This document shows positions 8,860 through 18,126 of a stretch of 64,000 nucleotides of DNA, piece by piece; positions within the stretch are counted from its first letter, which is position 1; each line of letters starts with the position of its first letter. This DNA comes from Vreelandella nanhaiensis (GTDB lineage Bacteria; Pseudomonadota; Gammaproteobacteria; Pseudomonadales; Halomonadaceae): the NCBI RefSeq assembly GCF_003990185.1, contig NZ_RZHF01000015.1, positions 124,136 through 188,135 of the forward strand, written 5' to 3'. The translations under genes were made by a program, and so were the position numbers. The notes below the pieces were generated by a model. That model was not told the origin of the DNA. It made no database searches and saw only the letters and a list, made by a program, of their open reading frames with translations.

Positions 8860-10392
8860 TCAATGTGGCTGTGTTGATATGATCTTTTGACGATGCGTCT
8901 GCCAATACCTCCTCAGGCTGAATAGAATCGATGTGCCATTTACTATAACGTCCGGTAAATAGCCCACACCATTGGTGCGTAGCGCAAAACACTGCAAGGC
9001 CCAGCCGCGAAGCCGGTCACCATCGTGGTCGTGAATGGGAGTTAACGTGTAATTTAATGCGTCAAATTCAATATCATGGTGCTTTTCAGCATGCTGTCTT
9101 AATTGGCGATGGAAATTCTTTGCCAAGTGATGTGCAAGCTGGTGACGTAATGCCGCATCCAGGTCCACTTGAGCATCGGGTGTATTGGGTAGGGGACCAT
9201 CGTCATCCCATAAATACAACCATTGCGTCGATAGCATTTGCATCGCCTCGGCATGGACATGGGCACGCAACCACTCTGTCTGCGAGGCGTTACATGTTTC
9301 AGCGAACACCCTGACCGTTGAGGATAGGTGGCGCAGCGGCGGCAGAAGCTTTTCGGCTTGTGAGTGGGCCTCTTGATTCTTAGTAAGCTTTTCTCCGAGT
9401 TTCTCTATCGCTTTTAACCGCTTAACAATATAAGCAGGCATGGCAGCTTGATTTGACCATTTTGTGGCGGTGCTCATGGCATTGAGCTCGTTAAGATTCT
9501 CAATCAGGATCTCTTTATATTTCAAGCAGACGCCGTAAACCATCAGCGCATCGATAAGGCCATGATTTAATTCGGTAGCAAGATTCTCGCTTGGCGTAGG
9601 AAAGTAAAGTGACACGGCGTTAATCTCAGGCTTCCCGAGCAATGGGTGGGCAAGGTTTAGCGAGTAGATCGAGGTCATGCGTTTTCCTAACAGCTTGCCT
9701 GCCTGGCCCGGCTGGTGATACGCGATAACACCGAACTTTTTGAGCTTCTTAAGCTGGCCTGCCAGCTGGCTGGTCGACATACCCGTCAAGCGTTGCAAAG
9801 TGATATGACTCAGGTCAGTCACGATGCCAGGCACCTCTGAATGTGCTAACAACACCATCACTACCCAACGATTGGCACGTGTTAGCTGCTTTTTGCGTCG
9901 ATGGCTATGGTTTAAATTCGGTTCTCTGACCGATAAGGGTAGTTTTTTTTGTTCCTTACCGTTTTCCGATGGTCCTTGCAAAGAAGCCTTGGCCTTTTCT
10001 ACGTCCTGTGATGGTGTTTTGGTCGATACGCTGACAGTAAGCGGTTCATATTGACTGATGTACTCAATGAGATCTGATAAAGGGGGCTCTTCGTTGGGTA
10101 GGGCTTTTAAGGTCGTAAGCAACGTCGACGCGACGCTATACCTGTAGCTCGGCCGCCCCCGTCCCTTTGCTACCGGAATCGCTTCGACAACACCCGCTTT
10201 TTTTAGCTCAAGCAACGTCTTTTGTCCCTGGCGAAGTGGCATCTTCAACCGGGCCAACAAGTCGTTTACCGTCGCGTCGATAGGCGTATGCAAGCCCGTA
10301 TAGCGTTCCCACTGCCATAGAAACCAGCGTGCCTCGGCTGGTAGCTGTATATCTTCATAATAGAAAAGCTGATAGTCCACGCCACGCTCCAA
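8860..10392 (-). CDS. Hypothetical protein with two winged-helix-like domains
   Basis: 510 residues, not recognised. Residues 1-95 look like a winged helix (DATVNDLLARLKMPLRQGQK, then TLLELKKAGVVEAI and a basic GRGRPSYRYSV strand). A charged linker follows (about 100-165), then a second HTH-like unit at about 170-250 (LQRLTGMSTSQLAGQLKKLK, then KFGVIAYHQPGQ). The C-terminal 250 residues are helical with no motif I can name. Two DNA-binding modules suggest a replication initiator or a regulator of the element. It is divergent from the MatP-like gene at 10669, and the intervening 276 bp hold a matS-like palindrome and three iterons, which it could bind. No membrane segment or signal peptide is visible. 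Confidence 0.55.
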   Translation of the reverse strand: MERGVDYQLFYYEDIQLPAEARWFLWQWERYTGLHTPIDATVNDLLARLKMPLRQGQKTLLELKKAGVVEAIPVAKGRGRPSYRYSVASTLLTTLKALPNEEPPLSDLIEYISQYEPLTVSVSTKTPSQDVEKAKASLQGPSENGKEQKKLPLSVREPNLNHSHRRKKQLTRANRWVVMVLLAHSEVPGIVTDLSHITLQRLTGMSTSQLAGQLKKLKKFGVIAYHQPGQAGKLLGKRMTSIYSLNLAHPLLGKPEINAVSLYFPTPSENLATELNHGLIDALMVYGVCLKYKEILIENLNELNAMSTATKWSNQAAMPAYIVKRLKAIEKLGEKLTKNQEAHSQAEKLLPPLRHLSSTVRVFAETCNASQTEWLRAHVHAEAMQMLSTQWLYLWDDDGPLPNTPDAQVDLDAALRHQLAHHLAKNFHRQLRQHAEKHHDIEFDALNYTLTPIHDHDGDRLRGWALQCFALRTNGVGYLPDVIVNGTSILFSLRRYWQTHRQKIISTQPH

Positions 10393-10473
10393 GCCAACGG
10401 GTCACTTTTTAATTTAACCTCGCTAACAATACCCTTTATTAAGAAGATAAAAAAGATAAGCATGTTTTATATA

Positions 10474-10486
10474 GTGACGTAGTCAC
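10474..10486. promoter_or_regulatory. matS-like palindrome
   Basis: GTGAC-GTA-GTCAC has perfect 5-bp arms. The E. coli MatP site matS is GTGAC-RNY-GTCAC; only the last spacer base (A instead of a pyrimidine) differs. It lies 183 bp upstream of the MatP-like gene start and 82 bp upstream of the divergent winged-helix gene, so it may be that protein's operator or loading site. Confidence 0.5.
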
Positions 10487-10501
10487 ACGACGTGTTATAA
10501 A

Positions 10502-10534
10502 ACTAAGTTGCATAACTAAGTTTCTTTACTAAGT
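10502..10534 (+). repeat. Three iteron-like ACTAAGT repeats, 13-bp period
   Basis: ACTAAGT occurs at 10502, 10515 and 10528, exactly 13 bp apart; the first two copies extend to AACTAAGTT. Exact spacing argues for bound protein multimers, as in plasmid replication or partition iterons or an autoregulatory operator. They lie between the two divergent genes. Confidence 0.55.
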
Positions 10535-10668
10535 CACATAATAGTGTCATGTTTTTCAGACGGTGCGTTGAGCCTAGGCGGTAAGCACCATATACTCGAC
10601 GTACGTTTGGCTCCACGTTGCCCTGTACGCTTCGCCTTCTCCACCTACCCACGTGCCTACAGTGTCTT

Positions 10669-11421
10669 ATGTTCACGAATCCCTATGCATGGATTGACCC
10701 TAACGACCCAGACCAACTGAGATGGATCGCTGAGTATCTCTGTCGCAAGCACCCTGTGTTCCAACAAGTGTTCATGGGCGGTGGCTCTGCTCATCATGAG
10801 CCAGCAAGCCATTTAATCAACGCTATTGAAACAAACATGAATGACCCATGGTTCCGCGAGCACTATGGAAAATTGCGGAATGCTTGGCGGCAAAAAAAGG
10901 TACGTCAACAACGCGATAAAAAGTCGGCGACGTTTATGTTGCCTGTCGCTACCTTGACGAAGCTAGAAAAGCTCGCCAACCAGCGTCATCAAACGAAAGT
11001 AAAGGTATTGAGCACGGTGATTGCCGACGCCTGGCATGATCATCAACGTGCGACAGCAAACGCCCAGAAGGCCAAAGCAGCCTATCAACAACAATTAAAA
11101 AACCAGCGAGCAAACTACGAGGAACGCGAACAGGCCTATCAACGTGTGATTGAAACACTGCTGACGGCAGTGGCAGAGCACATTGATCAGCGATGCTCCT
11201 TAGAGGCGAAGGTTGGGGGCTCGGACAGCTTGCCTCTAGAGGCTGGTGACATAGCAACGTACGAAGCATTAATGGAGCCACACCTGGCCGCTTTAGAGTC
11301 CCATTTGACGAACCTAACGCTCGTTCGCTTCAAAGGCGAGTCGCTATCAAAGCAACTAGCGAACCTGGTTCAGGCGCGAAAACAGGTTGCTGAAGCCCTG
11401 ACCATACCAGGCGAGCCATAG
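10669..11421 (+). CDS. MatP-like ribbon-helix-helix DNA-binding protein with coiled-coil extension
   Basis: 250 residues from the ATG at 10669, chosen because MFTNPYAWIDPNDPDQLRWI begins conserved-looking sequence (an in-frame ATG at 10618 is possible). Residues about 10-125 resemble the macrodomain Ter organiser MatP: an aromatic/basic N-terminal helix (RWIAEYLCRKHP), a basic linker (RNAWRQKKVRQQRDKKS) and a ribbon-helix-helix unit (FMLPVATLTKLEKLANQRHQ). E. coli MatP is 150 residues; here a further 120 form heptad-like helices rich in Gln, Ala and Glu that may be a coiled coil. In E. coli MatP binds matS sites and organises the replication terminus. A copy inside a mobile island, next to a matS-like site, suggests segregation, condensation or autoregulation of the element. 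The MatP relation is my alignment by eye. Confidence 0.55.
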   Translation: MFTNPYAWIDPNDPDQLRWIAEYLCRKHPVFQQVFMGGGSAHHEPASHLINAIETNMNDPWFREHYGKLRNAWRQKKVRQQRDKKSATFMLPVATLTKLEKLANQRHQTKVKVLSTVIADAWHDHQRATANAQKAKAAYQQQLKNQRANYEEREQAYQRVIETLLTAVAEHIDQRCSLEAKVGGSDSLPLEAGDIATYEALMEPHLAALESHLTNLTLVRFKGESLSKQLANLVQARKQVAEALTIPGEP

Positions 11422-11826
11422 CGGCACGTGGCATGATCGTATTAATACGTATTGATGACGCTTTTGAGTTTTTTTATCAACGAACTCCGGAGAAATTGCG
11501 TCGTGCCAATATTGGCCTTTAGATACGAGAGCGATAAAAGTGAAGGTAAGCGTGGAGGGTTCTGTAAAAATATTGAAGGCGGGCTATCTGATGAAGGAAT
11601 GGCGAATTTGCTCGGCTGCTAATGAGAAAGGGACGACGCCGACTCACTTCACTATAGCCCAGCCGTCAGCGCAGAGTCTCTCAGCAGTAGTGTATAGCTT
11701 TTATATGTGGGTAGTATATCGGGTAGTAGTCTTGTTGATACGATGGTTTTTAATTTTTAAGATGCTGTTTAATATATGAAATAACTTTATATTCAATTTT
11801 GAGATTCAAAATATTGAGTGAAGAAT
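11422..11826. other. Intergenic region, nothing certain
   Basis: 405 bp. It has a perfect 12-bp palindrome CGTATTAATACG (11438-11449) just after the MatP-like stop and a T-run (GAGTTTTTTTATC) 20 bp later, which could be an operator or a weak terminator. The rest becomes AT-rich towards 11826. A 79-codon open frame at 11540-11779 has no supporting features and is probably not a gene. Confidence 0.35.
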
Positions 11827-12684
11827 ATGAGTCGAGCGACATCCTGGGGTACAAGCGAGGTCGAGGCGACCGTTCTCACTTACCGGCAGATGCTGGTGGC
11901 GGAGCTAAGCGGGCAAAGCTATAACAAGCGCGAGCTCAATTGAGCACTCATGGCACGGCTGGATGGTCGCTCGGCTGGCGCTATCGAATTCAAGCACGCC
12001 AATATCAGTGCGGTGCTGCGCGATGCCAACTGCCCCTATGTGGATGGCTATAAGCCGCGCAGCAACTATCAGCAAAGTCTGGTCGAGGTTGTCGAGCAGC
12101 TATTATTGCAATGCGAACTCGTCGACCGCGCAGCGCGTTCGGCCGCCGACCTCCCGGTGATCGATACTACTGGCACCGTTGACGAACACATCATCGTTGA
12201 GCCTCCTAAAACATTACAGCCGCAAAGGTGCGTTCGCGAATCTCAAGCTCATTATTCGGTTCGCCCGCCGCAAAAACGTGATTACTTGGCTCGGGAAACC
12301 CGCAACCGCGAACTGGGGCTTGCGGGCGAAAATTTGGTAATACGTTTTGAGCAGCACCGTCTGATCAAAGCTGGCAAAGAAAAACTTGCCGAGTGTGTCG
12401 AACACGTGGCTATTACCCAAGGCGATGGGCTGGGATTCGATATTCGCTCCTTTGAACCCGATGGTCGAGACCGGTTGATCGAGGTCAAAACCACGGCGTT
12501 TGCCAAAGAAAGTGTATTTTTCATCACGCCCAATGAACTCGACTGCTCGCGTGTTCATTCAGAGCACTACCACTTGTTTCGGCTGTTCAACTTTCGCAAA
12601 GGGCCGAAGCTATTTTGCCTAAAAGGCGACCTACGCGAGCAGCTTTGGCTCGAGCCGGATAGCTACCGGGCGGGGGTGCGTTGA
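11827..12684 (+). pseudogene. DUF3883-domain protein interrupted by in-frame TGA
   Basis: From the ATG at 11827 the frame reads MSRATSWGTSEVEATVLTYR then ELSGQSYNKRELN, stops at TGA (11941-11943, codon 39), and continues in the same frame with ALMARLDGRSAGAIEFKHAN. Both sides belong to the N-terminal part typical of DUF3883 proteins, so one substitution, for example CGA to TGA, broke the gene. The C-terminal half has a restriction-nuclease-like core: GDGLGFDIRSF then DRLIEVKTT, a D-x(n)-E-x-K pattern. An ATG at 11950, seven bases past the TGA, could give a 244-residue product by reinitiation. DUF3883 proteins occur in restriction and defence loci, which fits the island; their role here is unknown. 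A sequencing error cannot be excluded. Confidence 0.65.
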
Positions 12685-13001
12685 TTAAGCCGAGGAATCC
12701 AAAAAAACTAATTATTAACGTAGCAGCCGCTGGCCGCCTCATTAAAAACTGCTGAGGTTTGAGGGCCAACGTTAGAACCCTTTTTCGGGCTTGAGCATTT
12801 TCCACTCGCAGCAGCGTGCGGTAGTGAGTTCAGCTCAATTCGAGACGCACGGCGCCGCGAATTGGGATGCCCTTGCTCAGCCGTTCGGTCAGCTGTTTAG
12901 AAAGCTTCTACCAATTTCCTTCAACAAAACCGGGCAAATTATTCGCTCAACATCGCCCGCCTCAGATTTTAAGCTGAGGGGATTTTTGAAAGGAGTGCCT
13001 T
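12685..13001. other. Island/core boundary spacer with hairpin
   Basis: 317 bp with no convincing gene. It separates the low-GC accessory genes from the chromosome-typical ones. Just before the pirin gene is an inverted repeat CCTCAG-N8-CTGAGG (12960-12979) followed by a strong AGGAG; it could be an operator or 5'-leader hairpin. No tRNA or clear attachment repeat was seen. Confidence 0.4.
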
Positions 13002-13877
13002 ATGTCATCATCTACTACTTCATCAGTGCGCCAGGTCATCACCCAACACCCGGCCCAACGCGATGATATCGGCGATCTGATCACCCGGCGGCCGCTGCCG
13101 GGGCCAAAACTCGATCAGCTCGACCCGTTTCTGTTTCTGAACCACCACGGCCCGCAGACCTACCCGGCCAACAATCAAGGCTTGCCGTTTGGCCCACACC
13201 CGCACCGTGGCTTTGAAACGGTGACGTTTATTCTGGAAGGCTCGCTTGCCCATGCGGATAGCGCCAAGCACCAGAGCGTGATTCATAAAGGTGGCGTGCA
13301 GTGGATGACCGCTGGCAGCGGTATTGTGCATGCGGAAATCTCGCCCCCTGAGTTTCTGCGCGAGGGCGGCCCGCTGGAAATTCTGCAGCTGTGGATCAAC
13401 CTGCCCGCGCGCCTGAAAATGAGCGAGCCGCGCTATGTGGGGCTTCAACAGGATTCAATCCCTGCGGTTGTGCTGCCGGGCGGTGGCGAAATGAATCTAA
13501 TCGCCGGAGAGTGGGATGATACGCGCGGTCCTATCGAGACGTTAACCAACGTGTTTATGTCGACGCTTAAGCTGCCTGCCGGGTCGCGCGAGCAGCTGCC
13601 CGTTGCCCCAGGGCGGCAGGTGTTTCTCTATATAGTGAATGGCGACGTTAGCGTGAGTGGTGAGCCAACCAAGCCACATCAACTGGTTGAGCTGGACCGG
13701 GATGGTGAAAGCCTGGTGATTGAAGCCGCAAGCGACGCCCAGCTGTTGTTTGGTCATGGCGATGTGATCGACGAGCCGGTTTACTCTCACGGTCCTTTCG
13801 TGATGAATACACGTGACGAGATCGTTCAAGCAGTTCAAGACTACCAGGCGGGCAAATTTGGCGGGCTGAACGCCTAA
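13002..13877 (+). CDS. Pirin family protein
   Basis: 291 residues of the bicupin pirin/YhhW family. The metal-binding motif is visible as FGPHPHRGFETVTFILEGSL near residue 65, with further ligands in GSGIVHAEI near 110. E. coli YhhW and human pirin have quercetin 2,3-dioxygenase activity in vitro; the natural role in bacteria is unclear, often redox or metabolic regulation. An AAAGGAG lies 7 bp before the ATG. Its last bases overlap the end of the convergent glycosylase gene by four. First clearly chromosomal gene after the island. Confidence 0.9.
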   Translation: MSSSTTSSVRQVITQHPAQRDDIGDLITRRPLPGPKLDQLDPFLFLNHHGPQTYPANNQGLPFGPHPHRGFETVTFILEGSLAHADSAKHQSVIHKGGVQWMTAGSGIVHAEISPPEFLREGGPLEILQLWINLPARLKMSEPRYVGLQQDSIPAVVLPGGGEMNLIAGEWDDTRGPIETLTNVFMSTLKLPAGSREQLPVAPGRQVFLYIVNGDVSVSGEPTKPHQLVELDRDGESLVIEAASDAQLLFGHGDVIDEPVYSHGPFVMNTRDEIVQAVQDYQAGKFGGLNA

Positions 13878-14485
13878 AGGGGCTCGCCGCGATAGTAGTG
13901 CCACAGAAACAGCGACCCCACGCTGCGCCAGGGCGCCCAATGTTCCACCATTTGGCGCGCCTGCTTGGGCGTGGGCTTGTCATCCATCCTTTTCAAGCGG
14001 CCCAGCGCCACGCGCAGCGCCAGGTCATCGGCAGGAAAGATATCCGGGCGCTTGAGCGAGAACATCAGATAGATTTCAGCGCTCCAGCGACCAAAGCCGC
14101 GCAGTTGGGTAATCGTGGCAATGACTTCTTCATCGCTTAGATGTTCCAGGCCATCGGCACTAAAGGTGCCGGCAAGCTCCGCTTCCGCAAGCCCCTTGGC
14201 GTACTCGATTTTGCGCCAGGAGAGCCCCGCATCGCGTAGCGCCTGGCCTTCGGTGTCAATCACCGCCTTGGCGTGCAGCTCGGGCAGCAGGGTATTCACG
14301 CGGCCCATAATCGCGCGGGCCGCTTCGGTGGAAAGCTGCTGGCTGACAATGGTGGAGAAGAACATTGCAAAGCCTTTATCACGCACGCGTGGTGAAGGCG
14401 CGCCCACCAGTGGAAGGGCTCGGGCAATATCCGGGTCTGCCTTGGCTAACGCCTGCATGGCGTGTTCGATTGTTTCAGGTGTCAT
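13874..14485 (-). CDS. DNA-3-methyladenine glycosylase (AlkA-like, HhH-GPD)
   Basis: 203 residues. The helix-hairpin-helix GPD fold shows as SQQLSTEAARAIM near 49, LRGFGRWSAEIYLMFSL near 130 (the hairpin) and the catalytic Asp in PDIFPADDLALRVALGRL near 153. Such enzymes excise alkylated purines from DNA in base excision repair. It is shorter than E. coli AlkA (282 residues) because the N-terminal TBP-like domain is missing, as in the yeast Mag1 group and many bacterial homologues. Convergent with the pirin gene. Confidence 0.88.
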   Translation of the reverse strand: MTPETIEHAMQALAKADPDIARALPLVGAPSPRVRDKGFAMFFSTIVSQQLSTEAARAIMGRVNTLLPELHAKAVIDTEGQALRDAGLSWRKIEYAKGLAEAELAGTFSADGLEHLSDEEVIATITQLRGFGRWSAEIYLMFSLKRPDIFPADDLALRVALGRLKRMDDKPTPKQARQMVEHWAPWRSVGSLFLWHYYRGEPL

Positions 14486-14694
14486 GAACGGCCTTCCTCA
14501 TGCGTAACATCGATAGGCGCTGTTGTGTTTATTAAGCCTTCAAACCTGGGCTTGCTTCAATGGGGAGCCTGTTAAAGTGAAATATTCGCCTGCTAATATT
14601 TTGCTGAACATATTTATACTTTCGTCTAGTCTTGCGATCATTATCTGTTAGCCATTAGCAAGAGCAGCACGCCGGGCGTGCGTTGGGAGAAAAA

Positions 14695-15897
14695 ATGCAA
14701 GAGTCGACCCAAGGGCTGGCGCGTAACCCGCGTCTGGCTGAATTCGCCTTGGCATTAGGTGGGTTTGGTATCGGCACCAGTGAGTTTGTGATCATGGGGC
14801 TGATGAACCGCGTCGCGGGCGATCTGGTGGTCAGTGTGCCGCAAGTCGGCTATGCGATCAGCAGCTATGCGTTGGGCGTTGTGGTGGGGGCTCCGCTGAT
14901 CTCCGCTCTGGCTGCACGCGTGCCAAAACGGGCGCTACTGATCGCTTTGATGCTGGTGTTTGCCGTAGGCAATATTGCCAGCGCCATGGCGCCAGGGTTC
15001 TGGTCGTTTGTAGGTTTGCGCTTTATTGCGGGCCTGCCGCATGGCGCTTACTTTGGCGTAGCCGCGTTGGTTGCCGCGGGGGCTGTGCCGGTTGACCAGC
15101 GCGCCCGGGCCATTTCGCGGGTCATGCTGGGCTTGACGACCGCTATTTTGATTGGTGCGCCGCTGGGTACCTGGGCGGGGAATCAGTTTGGCTGGCAGAT
15201 CGCTTTTGCTGGTGTGGGTGGCGTTGCCTTGCTGACGGCCGTATTGATTCGGCTTTGGGTACCCGTACAGCCATTCGATGCCTTGGCTAGCCCGCTGCGC
15301 GAGCTGTCAGCTCTGGTGAAACAGCGCGTGTTGGTGACGGTTGCCATTGCCTGCGTAGGCTGTGGCGGCATGTTTTCGATTTTCAGCTACGTGATGCCGA
15401 CATTAACGAAACAGGCGGGCATGAGTGAGGCATTGGGCCCGCTGGTGCTGGTGATTTTTGGCATTGGCTCGATTATCGGCAACCTGGTCGGTGGACGCAT
15501 GGCCGACAAGAACCTGATGCGCGCTATTCCGCGCATCCTGATCTGGTGCGCCGTGATTCAGGGTGGGTACTATTTTGCTGCCGATTACGTCTGGTCAGGG
15601 CTCTTGTTTGTAGGCCTGGTAGGCACCTGTATGGCGCTTGCTCCGTCACTGCAAACCCGCTTGATGGATGTGGCGGGCAATGCTCAGACCATGGCAGCTT
15701 CGCTAAACCATGCTGCGTTCAACGGTGCTAATGCTCTGGGTGCATGGCTTGCCGGGTTGGTGATCAGTGCAGGCTTTGATTGGTCGAGCACGGGTCCGGT
15801 TGGCACAGGCTTGGCGCTCTGTGGGCTGGCTATTTTCTTCTTCGGCAGATGGCTTGAAAAACGCAGCCCGGACCAGTTAGTCGTTCAGACCCGGTAG
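14695..15897 (+). CDS. MFS transporter, DHA1 AraJ/YdhP-like
   Basis: 400 residues from the ATG at 14695, which has GGGAGA 6 bp upstream; an in-frame TTG at 14683 is less likely. Twelve hydrophobic segments are apparent, beginning FALALGGFGIGTSEFVIMGL, with the loop GARVPKR-like AARVPKRALL between segments 2 and 3 typical of MFS motif A. The opening segment signature (GTSEFVIMG) is that of the AraJ/SotB/YdhP group of drug or sugar exporters. The substrate is unknown. It stands alone, with its own 200-bp upstream region. Confidence 0.85.
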   Translation: MQESTQGLARNPRLAEFALALGGFGIGTSEFVIMGLMNRVAGDLVVSVPQVGYAISSYALGVVVGAPLISALAARVPKRALLIALMLVFAVGNIASAMAPGFWSFVGLRFIAGLPHGAYFGVAALVAAGAVPVDQRARAISRVMLGLTTAILIGAPLGTWAGNQFGWQIAFAGVGGVALLTAVLIRLWVPVQPFDALASPLRELSALVKQRVLVTVAIACVGCGGMFSIFSYVMPTLTKQAGMSEALGPLVLVIFGIGSIIGNLVGGRMADKNLMRAIPRILIWCAVIQGGYYFAADYVWSGLLFVGLVGTCMALAPSLQTRLMDVAGNAQTMAASLNHAAFNGANALGAWLAGLVISAGFDWSSTGPVGTGLALCGLAIFFFGRWLEKRSPDQLVVQTR

Positions 15898-15966
15898 CGG
15901 TAAAGTGGCGAAATTATCCAATCGTTTCTAATGTGTATAGGGTGCAACCCATAAGGAGGTGACCCT

Positions 15967-16218
15967 ATGCATACTCAAGTGACGAAAACTTCGCGTATTT
16001 TGACCCTAAGTGCTATCGCGGCATTGACGATAGGCCTGGCTGGCTGTGGTTCAACTTCCGGCGAGCGCGCGGCAAGTGGCGCTGGCGTGGGTGCAGCGGT
16101 AGGTGCTGGCGCTGCGGCTGCCACTGGCGGCAGTATTGGCGGTGGTGCAGTGCTGGGCGCGGGTGCCGGTGCCGCAACAGGCGCCCTGACTGACGAAGAT
16201 GATATCAGCCTGGATTAA
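15967..16218 (+). CDS. Small glycine-zipper lipoprotein
   Basis: 83 residues. A signal peptide ends in the lipobox LAGC at residues 24-27, so the product is probably a lipid-anchored envelope protein. The mature part is almost entirely Gly/Ala (GAGVGAAVGAGAAAATGG and more) with GxxxG spacing, a glycine zipper as in YMGG/OmpA-like small lipoproteins, and ends in an acidic tail. Its Shine-Dalgarno AAGGAGGT is a full consensus, pointing to strong expression. Function unknown. Confidence 0.85.
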   Translation: MHTQVTKTSRILTLSAIAALTIGLAGCGSTSGERAASGAGVGAAVGAGAAAATGGSIGGGAVLGAGAGAATGALTDEDDISLD

Positions 16219-16263
16219 AGGTCCGGCTACTGTGCTGCAATCTGGCTATCAGGCACTATATAG

Positions 16264-16959
16264 CTAGCGGCATATCCGAAAGCCGCGCATACCCATATGA
16301 AAGTGATCGGCGTGCGCGGCGTTGTAGTCTGGTCCAATCACATTGCCAAAAGTCTGGCAGCCGCCTTCCCTTGCCGCGCGTAAAAACTCTCCCGCTTCGC
16401 CCCCATCATCCCAATGATTGATCAGAGTAATACGCTGACCGTTCTCGAACCGAAATCCTATGACATCCAGCGCTTCAGCGGTGGCGTGTTCGCTGCGCCT
16501 TGCGTTTTCGCGGTGGTAGATATTACGGCAGGCAAAGCTGCCTACGTGATCCACCTGACGAACCCGGCTGCCTATTATCGCTTCTGCAGCGGGTTGCAGT
16601 TCATGGCGTTCATACATTACCCAGGCAAGCGCTAGCGGGCAGGTAGCCACAAAACTTTGGTTAAACTGCACGCTGCTGGACTGCATGCGTACGATATTGG
16701 TCAGCGGGCAGCTCGCGGTGGGCGAGTAATCGGCAAGCGGGGTGTAACGCAGCTCGTTATCCGGTACGGTATCCAGAGCGGCCAAGCATGCCTGCCTATC
16801 GCCTTCCAGACGTTTGAGCTTTAGCTGTGTGACGGGCGTGATGGGGTCATCAATATAAAGCGGTGCCCAGGGAGCCCAATGGCGCGGGATCTCGATGATG
16901 CCTTTCTGAATGGCAACCCCCAGACTAATCAATAACAAAAAAAACAGCGTACTGCGCAT
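16264..16959 (-). CDS. Extensin-like C-terminal domain protein
   Basis: 231 residues with an N-terminal hydrophobic anchor or signal (STLFFLLLISLGVAIQKGII). The domain of the extensin-like family is seen: SCPLTNIVRM, HVGSFACRNIYHRENARRSE, HATAEALDVIGFRFENG and HADHFHMGMRGFRICR. The His and Asp residues resemble those of metal-dependent D-Ala-D-Ala peptidases, so a cell-wall role has been proposed, but it is not proved. Several Cys may form periplasmic disulfides. Divergent from gmk. Confidence 0.85.
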   Translation of the reverse strand: MRSTLFFLLLISLGVAIQKGIIEIPRHWAPWAPLYIDDPITPVTQLKLKRLEGDRQACLAALDTVPDNELRYTPLADYSPTASCPLTNIVRMQSSSVQFNQSFVATCPLALAWVMYERHELQPAAEAIIGSRVRQVDHVGSFACRNIYHRENARRSEHATAEALDVIGFRFENGQRITLINHWDDGGEAGEFLRAAREGGCQTFGNVIGPDYNAAHADHFHMGMRGFRICR

Positions 16960-17102
16960 TCAACCTCCCTGTGCCTTGACGCAAACGCTACAGTCCACGT
17001 GGTGGGTGTGCGATACTGCGCTCCTTTATAAGCTCGCCACTGCGTTATTGCTTGCTTTGCCAACTATCTTTTCGCTACTTTTTCACTCACTATTTTTGCT
17101 AA

Positions 17103-17750
<648 letters not shown>

Positions 17751-17840
17751 TCTATCAGGTTCTATCACTATTCTTTTTCGCTGGGTCAGTGGCGTTATTC
17801 AACAACGCTGGCCCGGCGTCGTCATTACAGGAAGGCCCCC

Positions 17841-18101
17841 ATGGCTCGCGTAACTGTTGAAGATTGTCTGGAAAATGTCGAAAACCGCTTCAAGCTGGTG
17901 ATGATTTCCACCCAGCGCGCGCGCCAATTGGCGCGTGGCTCGCGTGATGCCCAACTGGCCTGGGAAAACGACAAGCCCACGGTCATGGCGTTGCGCGAAA
18001 TTGCCGCTGGCCTGGTCGATCACACGGTACTTGATGAGCCGGTGGAAGCGCCTGTTCGCGTGCGTCCTGCCATAGCGCCCAGCGCTCAGATCGACGATTA
18101 A
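17841..18101 (+). CDS. rpoZ: RNA polymerase omega subunit
   Basis: 86 residues, starting [20 protein letters not shown], the conserved omega N-terminus, with [20 protein letters not shown] and [10 protein letters not shown] behind. Omega helps assemble beta' and forms part of a ppGpp site on RNA polymerase. Shine-Dalgarno GGAAGG precedes it. It sits between gmk and spoT, 25 bp before the latter. Confidence 0.97.
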   Translation: MARVTVEDCLENVENRFKLVMISTQRARQLARGSRDAQLAWENDKPTVMALREIAAGLVDHTVLDEPVEAPVRVRPAIAPSAQIDD

Positions 18102-18126
18102 GGCTGATAGACTAGGGGCGCGGTAA

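Noticed and set aside
11540-11779. 79-codon open frame
   Set aside because: No ribosome site of note and hydrophobic low-complexity C-terminus in AT-rich DNA; likely chance.
12791-13066. 91-codon frame before the pirin gene
   Set aside because: Runs over the pirin Shine-Dalgarno and start in another frame.
13023-13448. 141-codon minus-strand frame inside pirin
   Set aside because: Shadow of the well supported plus-strand pirin gene.
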